DNA of 64,000 nucleotides, taken from positions 10,230,001 to 10,294,000 of the forward strand of contig NC_067203.1 of the NCBI RefSeq assembly GCF_026262505.1, given 5' to 3'. Under the pieces are notes generated by a model, which made no database searches, was not told the origin of the DNA, and was given only the letters and a program-made list of their open reading frames with translations. This stretch comes from Trichomonas vaginalis G3 (Eukaryota; Parabasalia; Trichomonadida; Trichomonadidae). Shown here piece after piece: positions 26,707 through 35,985 of the stretch (positions are counted from its first letter, which is position 1; each line of letters opens with the position of its first letter). A program made the translations under genes and the position numbers.

Positions 26707-27291
26707 AGTTAGTATACCTAAGTCGTGTACTGTGGCACTGCGCGCCTCCGTACACAACTTAGCTGTTTTGACACTTTACAAAACCATTAACGTATATTTT
26801 ACAACACAAACGACAACACTAACTTAACATTAAATATTTACAAAGCCGCCAACCACTTCACTTCACTAACGTTTTCACAAACGACTTCACTAATGTAAAA
26901 AATAAACGTTCTCACTTACAAAAGTATTGCAACTCCTCCCATTGCTGTGCTTCACATAACAGCTCATAATCTTCTGACTCACTTTCTTCTTCATATAGGT
27001 CAAAATCACTGTCAAAATAAATGTTAGTAAGTTTTGACAAAGCTAATGAAACACGTTTACCGTTTGTATCGTATGCTTGTATAAACTTTCCATTCTTCAT
27101 TCCTTCATAAACGCTCAAACTAACTTTACCCCTTCTCCCTCGTATCTGATAGAATGTATTTTCACGAGGAACGAAGAACAAATTCTTGAACTCATGACCG
27201 TTGTAGTTTGTTATCTCAATAGTTTTCGTCATTTACATAAAAATAAAATAAAAAATTAATGATATCACCACCCTCACACGTATGAAAACAT
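26707..27291. repeat. Left terminal inverted repeat of M2
   Basis: The 585 bases from the AG terminus inward match the right end (48013-48596) in inverse orientation with only scattered differences. The match covers the short gene at 26912-27232 and ends just after the CCCTCACACG tract. A weaker match continues inward to about 27370 around a GTTGAATTCATTGC block. Confidence 0.93.
26912..27232 (-). CDS. M2 TIR-embedded 106-residue protein (left copy)
   Basis: The gene lies wholly inside the left terminal inverted repeat and is read outward, towards the element end. The product begins MTKTIEITNYNGHEFKNLFF, has a lysine/arginine-rich middle (QIRGRRGKVSLSVYEG) with a beta-type pattern and ends with a very acidic tail (DLYEEESESEDYELL). 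The other repeat carries a second copy (48110-48391). No family was recognised; a small OB/Tudor-like fold or a DNA-end protein is possible but only a guess. Confidence 0.6.
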   Translation of the reverse strand: MTKTIEITNYNGHEFKNLFFVPRENTFYQIRGRRGKVSLSVYEGMKNGKFIQAYDTNGKRVSLALSKLTNIYFDSDFDLYEEESESEDYELLCEAQQWEELQYFCK

Positions 27292-27347
27292 CCATTTAAA
27301 TTTAGGTGAAGTGGTGAGATCTCACCTCTTTTTTCACCCTGTTGAAT
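27292..27347. repeat. M2 copy of the GGTGA/TCACC palindrome
   Basis: TTTAGGTGAAG followed by the perfect palindrome GGTGAGATCTCACC (27311-27324) and a TTTTTTCACC unit, as in the M1 repeats. The right side of M2 has a diverged counterpart (47950-48000) containing AGATCT. Confidence 0.6.
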
Positions 27348-27875
27348 TCATTGCTTTATAACTCTCTTCCTTGGTTTCTTTTTAGTTGCTTTCTTCACGT
27401 CTGTCTCCAGCTTGACTGTCTTTCTTCTTCGGCCGTAATGATACCAGTTACTTCCACCAGTCAATGGGTCAAATGGTCGTTCATAAGGGTTTCCATACAT
27501 TCCATAAGGTCCATACGGAAGAACTACTGGTGGAGAAGAAACATTTTCTTTAGTTCCATCGACTCTATTTAAATGCATTGTTTCACCTTTCATCTGGTCA
27601 TTAAAGTCTTTTGCGTGTTTTGCAAACTCATCGTCCTTTCCTAAAGCATTTTCTGACTCAGTCGCAACCAAATTGGATGCTTTATTTATGAGCCCTATTT
27701 TATTTAATCTTAACTTCTTTGCAACCCAGCCTCCAATCTTCCCTTTATTTGCATCTAATGTCTTCGAAACCCTTCCTCCACTCATTTTATTTACTGCGTC
27801 ATAAGCTCCAAGTGCTTTTGCTCCAAATGCTAATGCTTTTGTTCCCATTGCGCCTAAAGCTGCCCAAGCTACCAT
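27348..27875 (-). CDS. M2 glycine/alanine-rich membrane-active-like protein
   Basis: A 175-residue protein whose first 35 residues are small and hydrophobic (WAALGAMGTKALAFGAKALG). A basic middle (KIGGWVAKKLRLNKIG), a tyrosine/glycine/proline-rich part and a very basic tail (KKATKKKPRKRVIKQ) follow. Layout resembles the pVI/pX-like minor core proteins of adeno-like viruses: an amphipathic N terminus and a basic C terminus. The gene looks whole. Confidence 0.5.
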   Translation of the reverse strand: MVAWAALGAMGTKALAFGAKALGAYDAVNKMSGGRVSKTLDANKGKIGGWVAKKLRLNKIGLINKASNLVATESENALGKDDEFAKHAKDFNDQMKGETMHLNRVDGTKENVSSPPVVLPYGPYGMYGNPYERPFDPLTGGSNWYHYGRRRKTVKLETDVKKATKKKPRKRVIKQ

Positions 27876-28073
27876 TTACACCATATTAAAATCATCTCTC
27901 TTCAATATTATCTCATAAAAGTTCTCGTTACTGGAGAAAGTCAATGAAACATAAACATTCTCATTCATAAACTTCTTTCTTATCTCATCTATACGCTTCA
28001 AAATGTCTGAACAATTGCTAACATCTTCTACAACAGTTATTTCATCATGAACGACCTTTAAGAACAAGCTCAT
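27876..28073 (-). CDS. M2 65-residue protein
   Basis: ATG at 28071-28073, stop directly abutting the next gene. The product (MSLFLKVVHDEITVVEDVSN, then a helix and a short beta-rich end) has no recognised motif. It belongs to a run of small, tightly packed reverse genes. Confidence 0.5.
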   Translation of the reverse strand: MSLFLKVVHDEITVVEDVSNCSDILKRIDEIRKKFMNENVYVSLTFSSNENFYEIILKRDDFNMV

Positions 28074-28238
28074 TTAATATGCAATTAAAATCATCTCAAT
28101 AATGAGTCCATCCTTTCCATCTTTAGGTAGCACAACATCTTTCATTGAAGAAGGTTCGACAAGTCTTATGTTAAACTTACTGACAAAGTTTGTTATACTA
28201 TATGCTTCGGTGGCGAATACATGTAGTTTGAAAGACAT
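28074..28238 (-). CDS. M2 54-residue protein
   Basis: A short frame from ATG 28236-28238 to a stop directly before the ATG of 27876-28073. It begins MSFKLHVFATEAYSITNF and ends in IIEMILIAY. Zero-base spacing to the neighbour and a similar opening (MS-L/F--HV/D) suggest a real small gene, perhaps a duplicate of its neighbour. Confidence 0.4.
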   Translation of the reverse strand: MSFKLHVFATEAYSITNFVSKFNIRLVEPSSMKDVVLPKDGKDGLIIEMILIAY

Positions 28239-28263
28239 AATATAGATTCTTCAGCAAATTCAC

Positions 28264-28800
28264 TTATACTGGATTTATAACAATGTTCTCACGAGACCAA
28301 ATACCACCAATTGACAATCTTGTAAGCAATCCTGCTGAACCTTCAACTGTAAACGTCGATGGTAACATTCCACGAAGGTCATCTATTGACATCTTTGAGT
28401 CACTGAATTTAAATATTTTCTTAAAGCAATCGTCATTATCTAACCATTCAATAGCTTGAAGTTTTTCATTCGAATATACATCTGCTTCATTAAATGTAAA
28501 ACCTGACTTCTTTGCAGAGATGACTTTAAAATCTATTGAGTTTGTTTTCAAAATTATATGCTATGCTAACTTCTGAAGGTAATGGGTGTCCTTCTGCAGT
28601 CAGTTGTTCTCTCACTACCGTTTGAAGCTTTGTGTTAAAAACTTTCATGTCATCTCCTGTGTCTAGGTTCACATACACAGCAACAGGAAAACTATCTTGC
28701 TTCTTTGTTTCATCATTATATCTCAAAACATTAAAGTTCTTCTTCAATATTGTTCTTCCTGCTGGAATACTTCGAACCTGTCTGATTTCAATAGCTTTCT
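28264..28800 (-). pseudogene. M2 small-protein region (broken)
   Basis: Overlapping minus-strand coding of about 160 residues in total, with segments such as SFPVAVYVNLDTGDDMKVF and DVYSNEKLQAIEWLDND and without a usable ATG. The region looks like one degraded structural or accessory gene with one or two breaks. No family was recognised. Confidence 0.4.
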
Positions 28801-28971
28801 CACCTGCCTACATACTCTACCCAGTGCCTTGGATATTCATAAGTATACTGACTTTCTTGAATTTTGGTAGGTTTCATCATAACGTGTTCATAGTATATCT
28901 TTATACTCTTGTCAGTTAGACTCGGTGTATGTTCTGAATATTTCTGACTTGCATTTTTAATGGAGATAAAA

Positions 28972-29855
28972 TGAAGCATTTAATACATGACGTAGATGAA
29001 GACATGAATGAAACTACAGACAAACTTAACTCTTCTCTCATTCTTCCTTTCAGTAAGGGACTATGAGTTCTGTTCAAATGGCGTTTATTTCTATTGTGGA
29101 AAGATGGGTTCAGGTAAGACATTTAATTTAATTCGTCATATACTCATAACAGAACGTTTGAAATGACTCATATTATGACCAAATCATTATATCAGCAACT
29201 TCAGACTCTATGGACTCAACAGCGAAAACATTTATTCAAAAGTTCAGCCTCTGTCGTTAAAGTTCCAGACAGTGAACTCATTGAATTTCTTCAACGTTAC
29301 ATTCGACGTAAGAGGAAATATTATCCATCGTTGAATTTATACAGTCAGGAATGCAAAAGACTTCTGAGGAGATGGAAAAGAATTATTGACAAACACCACT
29401 TACGTCAGTACTCAGGAGTTTACGATATGAAACGACTGACAAACTACATTCTATCAAAACTTTCAAAATACCCCTTCAAAAAATATCCTTCAAACACTCT
29501 GCTCGTTTGCGACGACTTCGCTGGTAAAGGTTTAGTGTCAAAACCAGACTCACCATTAGCTAATATCATTACTAAAGTCAGACATTACCACTTAACTGTA
29601 GCAATACTTATGCAAACATGGAGGTTTTTAGCTTTAAACATAAAACGTCTCATAACTGACTTCGTTATCTTTCAAGGTTTCTCACGTTATGATATTGAAC
29701 TCATTTGGAAACAGTCAGGTATAACATTACCTTTTGAAGAAATTTGGGAAGCATATAAGTCTCTCATCTCTCCTCGTTCATACCTTGAGATTCATATCAT
29801 GACTAATACCATTAAAGTCAAAAATATTCCATGGGAACGACCAACATTGTTTTAA
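28972..29855 (+). pseudogene. M2 A32-like packaging ATPase region (broken)
   Basis: A Walker A motif (GKMGSGKTFNL, about 29100) and a Walker B strand (TLLVCDDFAGKG) with the following VAILMQTWRF sensor strand identify the FtsK/HerA-type packaging ATPase. The order matches the M1 ATPase (8447-9322). The region looks broken, with one or two breaks. Similarity to M1 is limited to the motif blocks, which shows how diverged the two elements are outside the KilA-N cassette. Confidence 0.75.
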
Positions 29856-30253
29856 AGTTTAACCTTCAATTGACTGATGGTAAACAAATTCCATGCATCT
29901 CTGTCGCCATTTCTGTTAATATTTTTGCTGTCATTCATATCATCCACTTCTCCATCCGTTAGCTTTTGAGGATATGCGTTAGAATAGCTGTTCTTAAATG
30001 AAGGCTTTTCACCTTTGAGAGCATAAACTCTATAACTTTCTGCATACTTTATGTTTGAACCTCCTGAGCCATCATTGACATAAATTTTTATAGGCTTCCA
30101 CCCTTTGTTCATGTTCCTGCTTCTTCCCTTAGCTCTTTTGTTCAGTAGTTCTACATCTTTATACACAGCTCCTGTCTCAGTGAATTCAACAATATTTTCA
30201 TTCGTTAGCTTTACATTCAAACCCTTGTCGAGTATATTGTTCATTTCATACAT
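29852..30253 (-). CDS. M2 hypothetical protein divergent from 30279
   Basis: About 133 residues from an ATG at 30251-30253 (or 30244). A longer reading overlaps the divergent gene and is less likely. The product has a NILDKGLNVKLTNENIVEF opening, a basic RAKGRSRNMNKGWK stretch and a glycine/serine-rich DGSGGSN loop. No known domain. It shares a short AT-rich gap containing TATTCTATATG with 30279. Confidence 0.45.
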   Translation of the reverse strand: MYEMNNILDKGLNVKLTNENIVEFTETGAVYKDVELLNKRAKGRSRNMNKGWKPIKIYVNDGSGGSNIKYAESYRVYALKGEKPSFKNSYSNAYPQKLTDGEVDDMNDSKNINRNGDRDAWNLFTISQLKVKL

Positions 30254-30278
30254 ATAAAAGGTTTTTATTCTATATGAA
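30254..30278. promoter_or_regulatory. Divergent gap with TCTA core (M2)
   Basis: TAAAAGGTTTTTATTCTATATGAA upstream of 30279. TTTTTATTCTA is the same word as in the gaps at 4810 and 24506 in M1. Confidence 0.42.
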
Positions 30279-30894
30279 ATGAGAAGCAAATCCATCTTAG
30301 CTGGTGCCGTTAATGTTCCAATTGAACCAACATCAAATGTTGACTCACGAACGACAAACAATATTGTCATAAAGAACTATAGTTCAGAGTGTTTGAAAGA
30401 AAAAGAACCAGAACTGAAATCCGTGAATTTAAACTCAGCTTCAAACGCTAACGCTACATCAGATGTTAAGTTAGAGTATCCACCACTGGACCAAGTTCTT
30501 TCAAGAGAAGCCAACGACAACCCTTACACAAATGTTCAAACAAATCCTTCAGATAACGTAGACCATTACCTTCTTCAGTTATACCAAACAATTTTACTCA
30601 AAGACGATAAGAAGCTTTTGACAAATCTTATAAGCAAGAACCAAATAATTCTAACAAAGGAGGACCTTGAAAATGTTATATCACGAATAACAGGGAAAGC
30701 AATGTGTCATTGACTATCTCGACCCTGAAATCGAATGCTGTGGTCAAACGCCACCATTCATGAAAATAGGTAACATCCGCATCATTGAAACACCAGAAAC
30801 TACAGGAGTTGAGTTTAAGTATAAATATTCGAATGAATATACAAAACTTTCAACAGAATATAAACTTTGTTTGAAATATGTTTTAGTAAATTAA
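30279..30894 (+). pseudogene. M2 CCG-motif protein region (broken)
   Basis: Counterpart of 4828-5409 in M1. It has an N-terminal serine/asparagine-rich part, then a helical LLQLYQTILLKDDKKLLTNL segment, then a region coding PEIECCGQ and a GVEFKYKYSN strand pair. It looks broken, with about one break. The family is therefore shared by both Mavericks. Confidence 0.55.
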
Positions 30895-31160
30895 AGCAAT
30901 TTGTAATATCTATCCAAAACTTCTTCAACAGTATCGAACTCATCTTCATAATGCAAACCTAATCTTATTGACTTGGTGCAGTTTTCACTAACACAATATA
31001 GCGCTTTGCGCTCGGCGCCTTTGACGCCTTTTTCTGTTCTCTTGACTGACATAACTAATTCATTTGTTTCATCAAACAGCAACAACCAAAGTTCATGACC
31101 TAATACATAACATTCATACTTTATATTTTTAGCTCTGAGTTCTCTTGTAAGCTGTTGCAT
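30891..31160 (-). CDS. M2 89-residue protein
   Basis: ATG at 31158-31160. The product (MQQLTRELRAKNIKYECYVL, then ELWLLLFDETNELV) is beta-rich and may be a small virion or accessory protein. Its 3' end meets that of the CCG-type region. The gene holds a pair of GC-rich hairpins (about 30998-31028). Function unknown. Confidence 0.5.
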   Translation of the reverse strand: MQQLTRELRAKNIKYECYVLGHELWLLLFDETNELVMSVKRTEKGVKGAERKALYCVSENCTKSIRLGLHYEDEFDTVEEVLDRYYKLL

Positions 31161-31896
31161 TTAATATTTTCTAAAAAGTCAACTTCAACAGTCATTCGCA
31201 CTGGTGCCTTCAGTTCTACAGGCTCGCCTTGAAAGTCAACAAGTCTGAATTGCATGTCTTTCAAATTATGAGGACTAATGCGAATCCATTTACCTAAATG
31301 AGTTGCTATGACAGGAACGTTTGGAATGAACATTGAATTGACTGCATAACAGAAAGACTTATATTCTACTGAACCTTTACTATTAACTCCTGAAATACCT
31401 GTGACATTAGCTATTTTGACTCAATGTATAAACAATTACCATAACATACGTATGGAACAGATTTCATCTCAATCGTTTTGTCAACACTTTTCAAAGGAAA
31501 TGTCATATGGTATGCACCCAGAAGCAATTGAACTCTATGACTCATTCGTGTTATCTTAAACTCCTTCGCATAACTGAACTTCAAAACTCCTGCAATAAGT
31601 TTAACATTCATTAAGTTTTCTTCGTTATCCTTGTTTATTGTAGTATTTATGAGAGCATTTAACACTCCAGCTAATGTTTCCATCTTATATTCTACATTAT
31701 TGTGAAATCTTATTTCGTGCTTCTTTCCATCTATTTCAAACTCCATGAAATCTGTTTCATCTGTTATAACGAATGAAGCGATAGTATTGAAGTCAACAAC
31801 TCTGAAAGCAAGTGCTTCATTCTGAAGACCTAAGTTTGTTTGTAGCTTTACTGTCCCGTATTCGTTTGGGTCTGTACTTTGCAAATAGAACAACAT
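31121..31896 (-). pseudogene. M2 penton-like minor capsid region (broken)
   Basis: A beta-rich coding region of about 250 residues. The first part runs from LFYLQSTDPNEYGTVKLQTN through a MSHRVQLLLGAYHMTFPL strand pair. The last part has FIPNVPVIATHLGKW and FRLVDFQGEPVELKAPVRM, which resembles the closing strands of single-jelly-roll minor capsid proteins. It looks broken, with one or two breaks. It is divergent from the fibre gene across a 17-base gap, as the M1 gene 24524 is divergent from its fibre gene. Confidence 0.55.
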
Positions 31897-31913
31897 TTTA
31901 TTCTCATTAAAAT

Positions 31914-34859
31914 ATGAGTATAGCTGCATATGCGTATGAAGCTGACAGAGCTAAACGTTTATATTTTGGTCAATACTCTCTCACACTTACTGACAAATAT
32001 ATTGTTATCAGTGATGGAAATACCGAGAAATACATAACATGGAAGGACTATGAAAAGTTTGACCCTATTTTAACTCCATGTACAATGCCATTCATTGTAA
32101 ATGGTGAAGTTGTCATGAAGAACGACACAACAGTATATAAGTCTGTATATGAAGCATTAGAATATATGTTGAATTATAATCCCGAAAGATTTGACCCAAG
32201 CACTACACCATGTGCAATGCCTTTTATTAAGGACGGTGAAATCGTAAGAGTTCCGGATTCAACGGTTTATACTGCTGTTCAAAACAGTTTACAAAACATT
32301 TTAGCGAATATCTTTAATTCAGAAACTACAGAAATAAAATTACCATATATAACAGATGCTAAAGAAATTAAATCAAAAACGACAACATTATTTACGTCAC
32401 TTAATGATTTAATGACTTATATCATTAATATTCCTGCACCAACTACAGCATTTGATCCAAACTCGACGGTTTGCAGTGTACCTTTCATAAAGTCGCAAAG
32501 CGACCAGGGCGAAGCCCATGACAGTTCATTAATTACTTTAAGGGATTCAACAGTTAATGAATCATTAAAGGCGTCATTAATGAAAATCATTGATTTTAAC
32601 TCATTCACGAATACATATAATTCATTCATTAATGTTTCATATGCTTCTAAAGAAGGTGAGCCAAAAACTATCGATAAAGCGGTGTATGAAATAAAAGCAT
32701 CAACGACGAAATTGAATTCGTTAACTTTTGACGGTGATAGTTTCGTTAATGACATAACATCGGGGAAAACAATTTTAACGAAAGAATATTTAAAATCTCA
32801 TGTTAGTGAGTTCGTTGAAATTGAAAAAGAAGGTGGAATTAAGTTCGATCCACTGAATTTCATTTTCAGCTTAGCGAATGCGGGTGTTAGTTTCGCTGAA
32901 TGGACAACTATACAGAGTGAAATAAATGCAATATGGACGTTTTTGGGGTCAAAAGCGGGAATGGGTGAGCTTGTAAATGCTGCAAGAACATTAGGTGAAA
33001 CAGGAAATTTTGTAGATGGTTTTAAAAGACTTGTTTCAAATGTTTTAACAAACACAAAGAAATTATTTAGATATACCATACATAACGGACGGATTTTCGA
33101 ACAGGTAGCAACAAACCCTCCGGTTATGGCTGCGTTGATGATGGTTAGAGATATAAAACCACGTAACGACGGGAACGAAGAACATGAACAACAGGATACT
33201 GGTCGGGTTATTCAAGACATTAAAAACGTGTATCCTGAAGTTATTGATTTATTTAGAGGAGTTAATGATTCAATTTCAAAACATTCTATAACCCTCGATG
33301 AAGAGAATAAATTAACAGATTATATATTCGTCATTATTGCAGAACTAATGAAGAGAATAAATGAAAAAGGAATTGGTGATATCATTAATGTCAGCGATGT
33401 AATGATGAAAAGAAATTTTGACTCATTATTTACAAAACCGAAAACAGAATATAGTCTTTATGACGTAATTACCGAATTAATGAAAAAGATTAATGATAAT
33501 AAGAGTTCTGGCGGAAGAGTTGAATTAGAAGTGAATGATGTTAATGAGAAATTAGCCGAAAAAGCAGATAAAAACCACGTTCATTATATAACTTCAGACG
33601 AACAGATTATAACGGACTACCATGGATATTTAACACGAAGTGATGAAGCGAAGACAAAAAATGTTAATGAAAGAAGATATAAATACATTCGTGCTAAAGG
33701 TTATGATATACGCTGTACTGTACAGTATGACACGGGTAAAGCACCAGAAGCATTTGGTTATAACGATGAAATTTATGCCTCTACTTTCTCTGTTAACGGT
33801 GTATTAGTTGAACCAAGATTTACTTTGAGAGTTAAGTCAAAAATAACGTTTGAAGATGCTATTAAAAGTAAAGCTGACAAAGATGAACTCGAAGCAATGA
33901 ACAAAGTTTTGAAATCTCATAAACACAATATCTCCGATATAAATGAACTTCAAGCTACATTAGACAGTAAAGCTGACAAGAACCATACACATAAATCCTT
34001 CACTACTGTTAGAGCAGACGACATAATATTGAACTTTGACCTTGGTTCAAGTGCACCTTTAGAGAATCCAAGTACAAGCGTAAAAGATACTCTTAACAAT
34101 TTAGATAAGAGTTGCAGGAATATCGAAGATCATGCCAGAAACTTTGAAGCATATGAACTACCAACAATGTTAGATAAGAAAGCTGACAAGAACCATACAC
34201 ATAAATCCTTCACTACTGTTAGAGCAGACGACATAATATTGAACTTTGACCTTGGTTCAAGTGCACCTTTAGAGAATCCAAGTACAAGCGTAAAAGATAC
34301 TCTTAACAATTTAGATAAGAGTTGCAGGAATATCGAAGATCATGCCAGAAACTTTGAAGCATATGAACTACCAACAATGTTAGATAAGAAAGCAGACAAA
34401 ACAGAGCTTCAAACATTAAAGACAGAAATACTTCAAACATTATATCCTATAGGTTCTATTTATACGTCAATGAATTCAACAAATCCAGAAACAGTTTTAG
34501 GTTTTGGTATGTGGGAGCAGATTGTAGATAAATTCTTATACTGTGCGAACTCTTCAAAGCAAACAGGAGGTTCGAAGAAAATTACTGAAGCAAACCTTCC
34601 ACCGCACACTCATACAGGAACGACAAACTTTTCTGGCGACCATAGCCACTCATTACGAGACCATCCATTATACAACTCAGAATATAAAGCTGGCAATGAC
34701 GTTTTATCTCCAGATTATAACCATTCAGCAAAAAAGACTTTTCGACAAACTGAACCAGGAGGAAATCATTCACACACTTTCACAACAAATCCAACAGGAA
34801 GTGGAGCAGACTATATGCCACCATTTGTGACTATATTCGCATGGTACCGCGTTCAATGA
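31914..34859 (+). CDS. M2 phage-like tail-fibre protein with collar tip
   Basis: A 981-residue fibre. The N-terminal domain has repeated FDP--TPC-MPFI units (about residues 48-62, 96-110 and 185-195). A helical/beta shaft with KADKNH(V/T)H and HKHNISDINELQATLDSKAD repeats follows. The tip has LYPIGSIYTSMNSTNPETV, a TGGSK...LPPHTHTGTTNFSGDHSHS block and the terminus YMPPFVTIFAWYRVQ. This is the layout of phage short-tail-fibre/collar proteins with histidine-rich tips. A 210-bp unit is perfectly duplicated in the shaft (33969-34178 and 34179-34388). The gene looks whole and lies 40 bases upstream of the integrase. Confidence 0.8.
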   Translation: MSIAAYAYEADRAKRLYFGQYSLTLTDKYIVISDGNTEKYITWKDYEKFDPILTPCTMPFIVNGEVVMKNDTTVYKSVYEALEYMLNYNPERFDPSTTPCAMPFIKDGEIVRVPDSTVYTAVQNSLQNILANIFNSETTEIKLPYITDAKEIKSKTTTLFTSLNDLMTYIINIPAPTTAFDPNSTVCSVPFIKSQSDQGEAHDSSLITLRDSTVNESLKASLMKIIDFNSFTNTYNSFINVSYASKEGEPKTIDKAVYEIKASTTKLNSLTFDGDSFVNDITSGKTILTKEYLKSHVSEFVEIEKEGGIKFDPLNFIFSLANAGVSFAEWTTIQSEINAIWTFLGSKAGMGELVNAARTLGETGNFVDGFKRLVSNVLTNTKKLFRYTIHNGRIFEQVATNPPVMAALMMVRDIKPRNDGNEEHEQQDTGRVIQDIKNVYPEVIDLFRGVNDSISKHSITLDEENKLTDYIFVIIAELMKRINEKGIGDIINVSDVMMKRNFDSLFTKPKTEYSLYDVITELMKKINDNKSSGGRVELEVNDVNEKLAEKADKNHVHYITSDEQIITDYHGYLTRSDEAKTKNVNERRYKYIRAKGYDIRCTVQYDTGKAPEAFGYNDEIYASTFSVNGVLVEPRFTLRVKSKITFEDAIKSKADKDELEAMNKVLKSHKHNISDINELQATLDSKADKNHTHKSFTTVRADDIILNFDLGSSAPLENPSTSVKDTLNNLDKSCRNIEDHARNFEAYELPTMLDKKADKNHTHKSFTTVRADDIILNFDLGSSAPLENPSTSVKDTLNNLDKSCRNIEDHARNFEAYELPTMLDKKADKTELQTLKTEILQTLYPIGSIYTSMNSTNPETVLGFGMWEQIVDKFLYCANSSKQTGGSKKITEANLPPHTHTGTTNFSGDHSHSLRDHPLYNSEYKAGNDVLSPDYNHSAKKTFRQTEPGGNHSHTFTTNPTGSGADYMPPFVTIFAWYRVQ
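33969..34388. repeat. 210-bp tandem duplication in the fibre shaft
   Basis: Two copies of a 210-bp unit (70 codons, in frame) that starts at KADKNHTHKSF. I see no difference between the copies, so the duplication is recent or kept identical by conversion. Confidence 0.88.
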
Positions 34860-34899
34860 ACGCGCTTGAGCCTAGAATAAAATCTTTAACTTTACATAA

Positions 34900-35985
34900 A
34901 TGAGCTTGAAAGAAGTATTCGAACAACATCCATGGAGGTCTTTTAAGAAATTCAATGAAGCTGCAAAGAGTTCGGGATTTACTAACAGAGCTGAAGTGAA
35001 AAGGTTCTTTAACAAAAATGTTGTACATCAAACAAAAATAAATCCTTACGACTACTTTTTACCAATTTACTCCAACACTCCTGACGCATACCAATTTGAC
35101 ACTCTCATTCAAAGCAGAAAAGGAGGACATAAACCATTCCTCATATTCATAAATGTTAACACTCGCAAAGCTTTTGCGTATATAATGAGAAATAAAGGAA
35201 CTCATGAAGTGTTAAGAGTTTTACAAAAGTTTGTAGCAGAACATAGCCCAAGTACTTTAACATCAGACCAAGACAGTGCATACCTCAGCAATGAAATCAC
35301 AGATTTTCTCATTAAGCATAACATAACTCATTACACTACTGAAGACCATAACCATAACATACTTGGCATCATAAACCGCTTCATAAGAACGCTCAGAGAT
35401 TTAAACCAAGAGCGAGACTTTACCGAAGAAACAATGAAACATTTTCTCGAAGTATATAATTCCTCAACACATTCTACAACAGGACATACACCAAATTCAA
35501 TGACACAACAACAAGAAGAAAAGTATATACAAAAGAAACGAAGCCAAACACAAAATATCAGAAATTCAACACAATTTACCCTCATTCCTGGTACAAAAGT
35601 TCGTGTAGTTCTTGACGACAAACCGTTGACAAAGAAACGTTTAAGGTTAAGTCGAAATTATTATATTGTAGACTCTACGCAAGGTAATGGATATCTTATA
35701 AAAGCTGCCGACGACTCTATTGCGTTTTATCCTCGACATAAATTAGTCGAAAGTAGTAATGGCAAACTTGCTGAAACCATTGACGAAGCAAAGCGAGGAG
35801 TGGTTATTGAAATACTTGGCTACAACATAAACGATGACACTTATAAAGTAAGATATGAAGGAGGCGTTGAAGATGTTATACCATCTAAGAACTTGAGAGA
35901 GTCGAAGCCAACACATCTGGGACCATTAGAGCGGGAGTACTGGAAAGACAAAAATATGCCAGAAAGAATAAGAAAATTCTTCTAA
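34900..35985 (+). CDS. M2 retroviral-type integrase
   Basis: A 361-residue protein: an N-terminal helical part, the integrase core (YQFDTLIQS, a KPFLIFINVNTR strand, LTSDQDSAYLSNEI, NHNILGIINRFIRTLRDLNQ), and a C-terminal chromo/SH3-like strand set (YKVRYEGGVEDVIPSKNL). It shares this layout with the M1 integrase. Together with the TCTTT duplication and AG...CT ends it accounts for the mobility of M2. The gene looks whole; activity cannot be judged. Confidence 0.85.
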   Translation: MSLKEVFEQHPWRSFKKFNEAAKSSGFTNRAEVKRFFNKNVVHQTKINPYDYFLPIYSNTPDAYQFDTLIQSRKGGHKPFLIFINVNTRKAFAYIMRNKGTHEVLRVLQKFVAEHSPSTLTSDQDSAYLSNEITDFLIKHNITHYTTEDHNHNILGIINRFIRTLRDLNQERDFTEETMKHFLEVYNSSTHSTTGHTPNSMTQQQEEKYIQKKRSQTQNIRNSTQFTLIPGTKVRVVLDDKPLTKKRLRLSRNYYIVDSTQGNGYLIKAADDSIAFYPRHKLVESSNGKLAETIDEAKRGVVIEILGYNINDDTYKVRYEGGVEDVIPSKNLRESKPTHLGPLEREYWKDKNMPERIRKFF

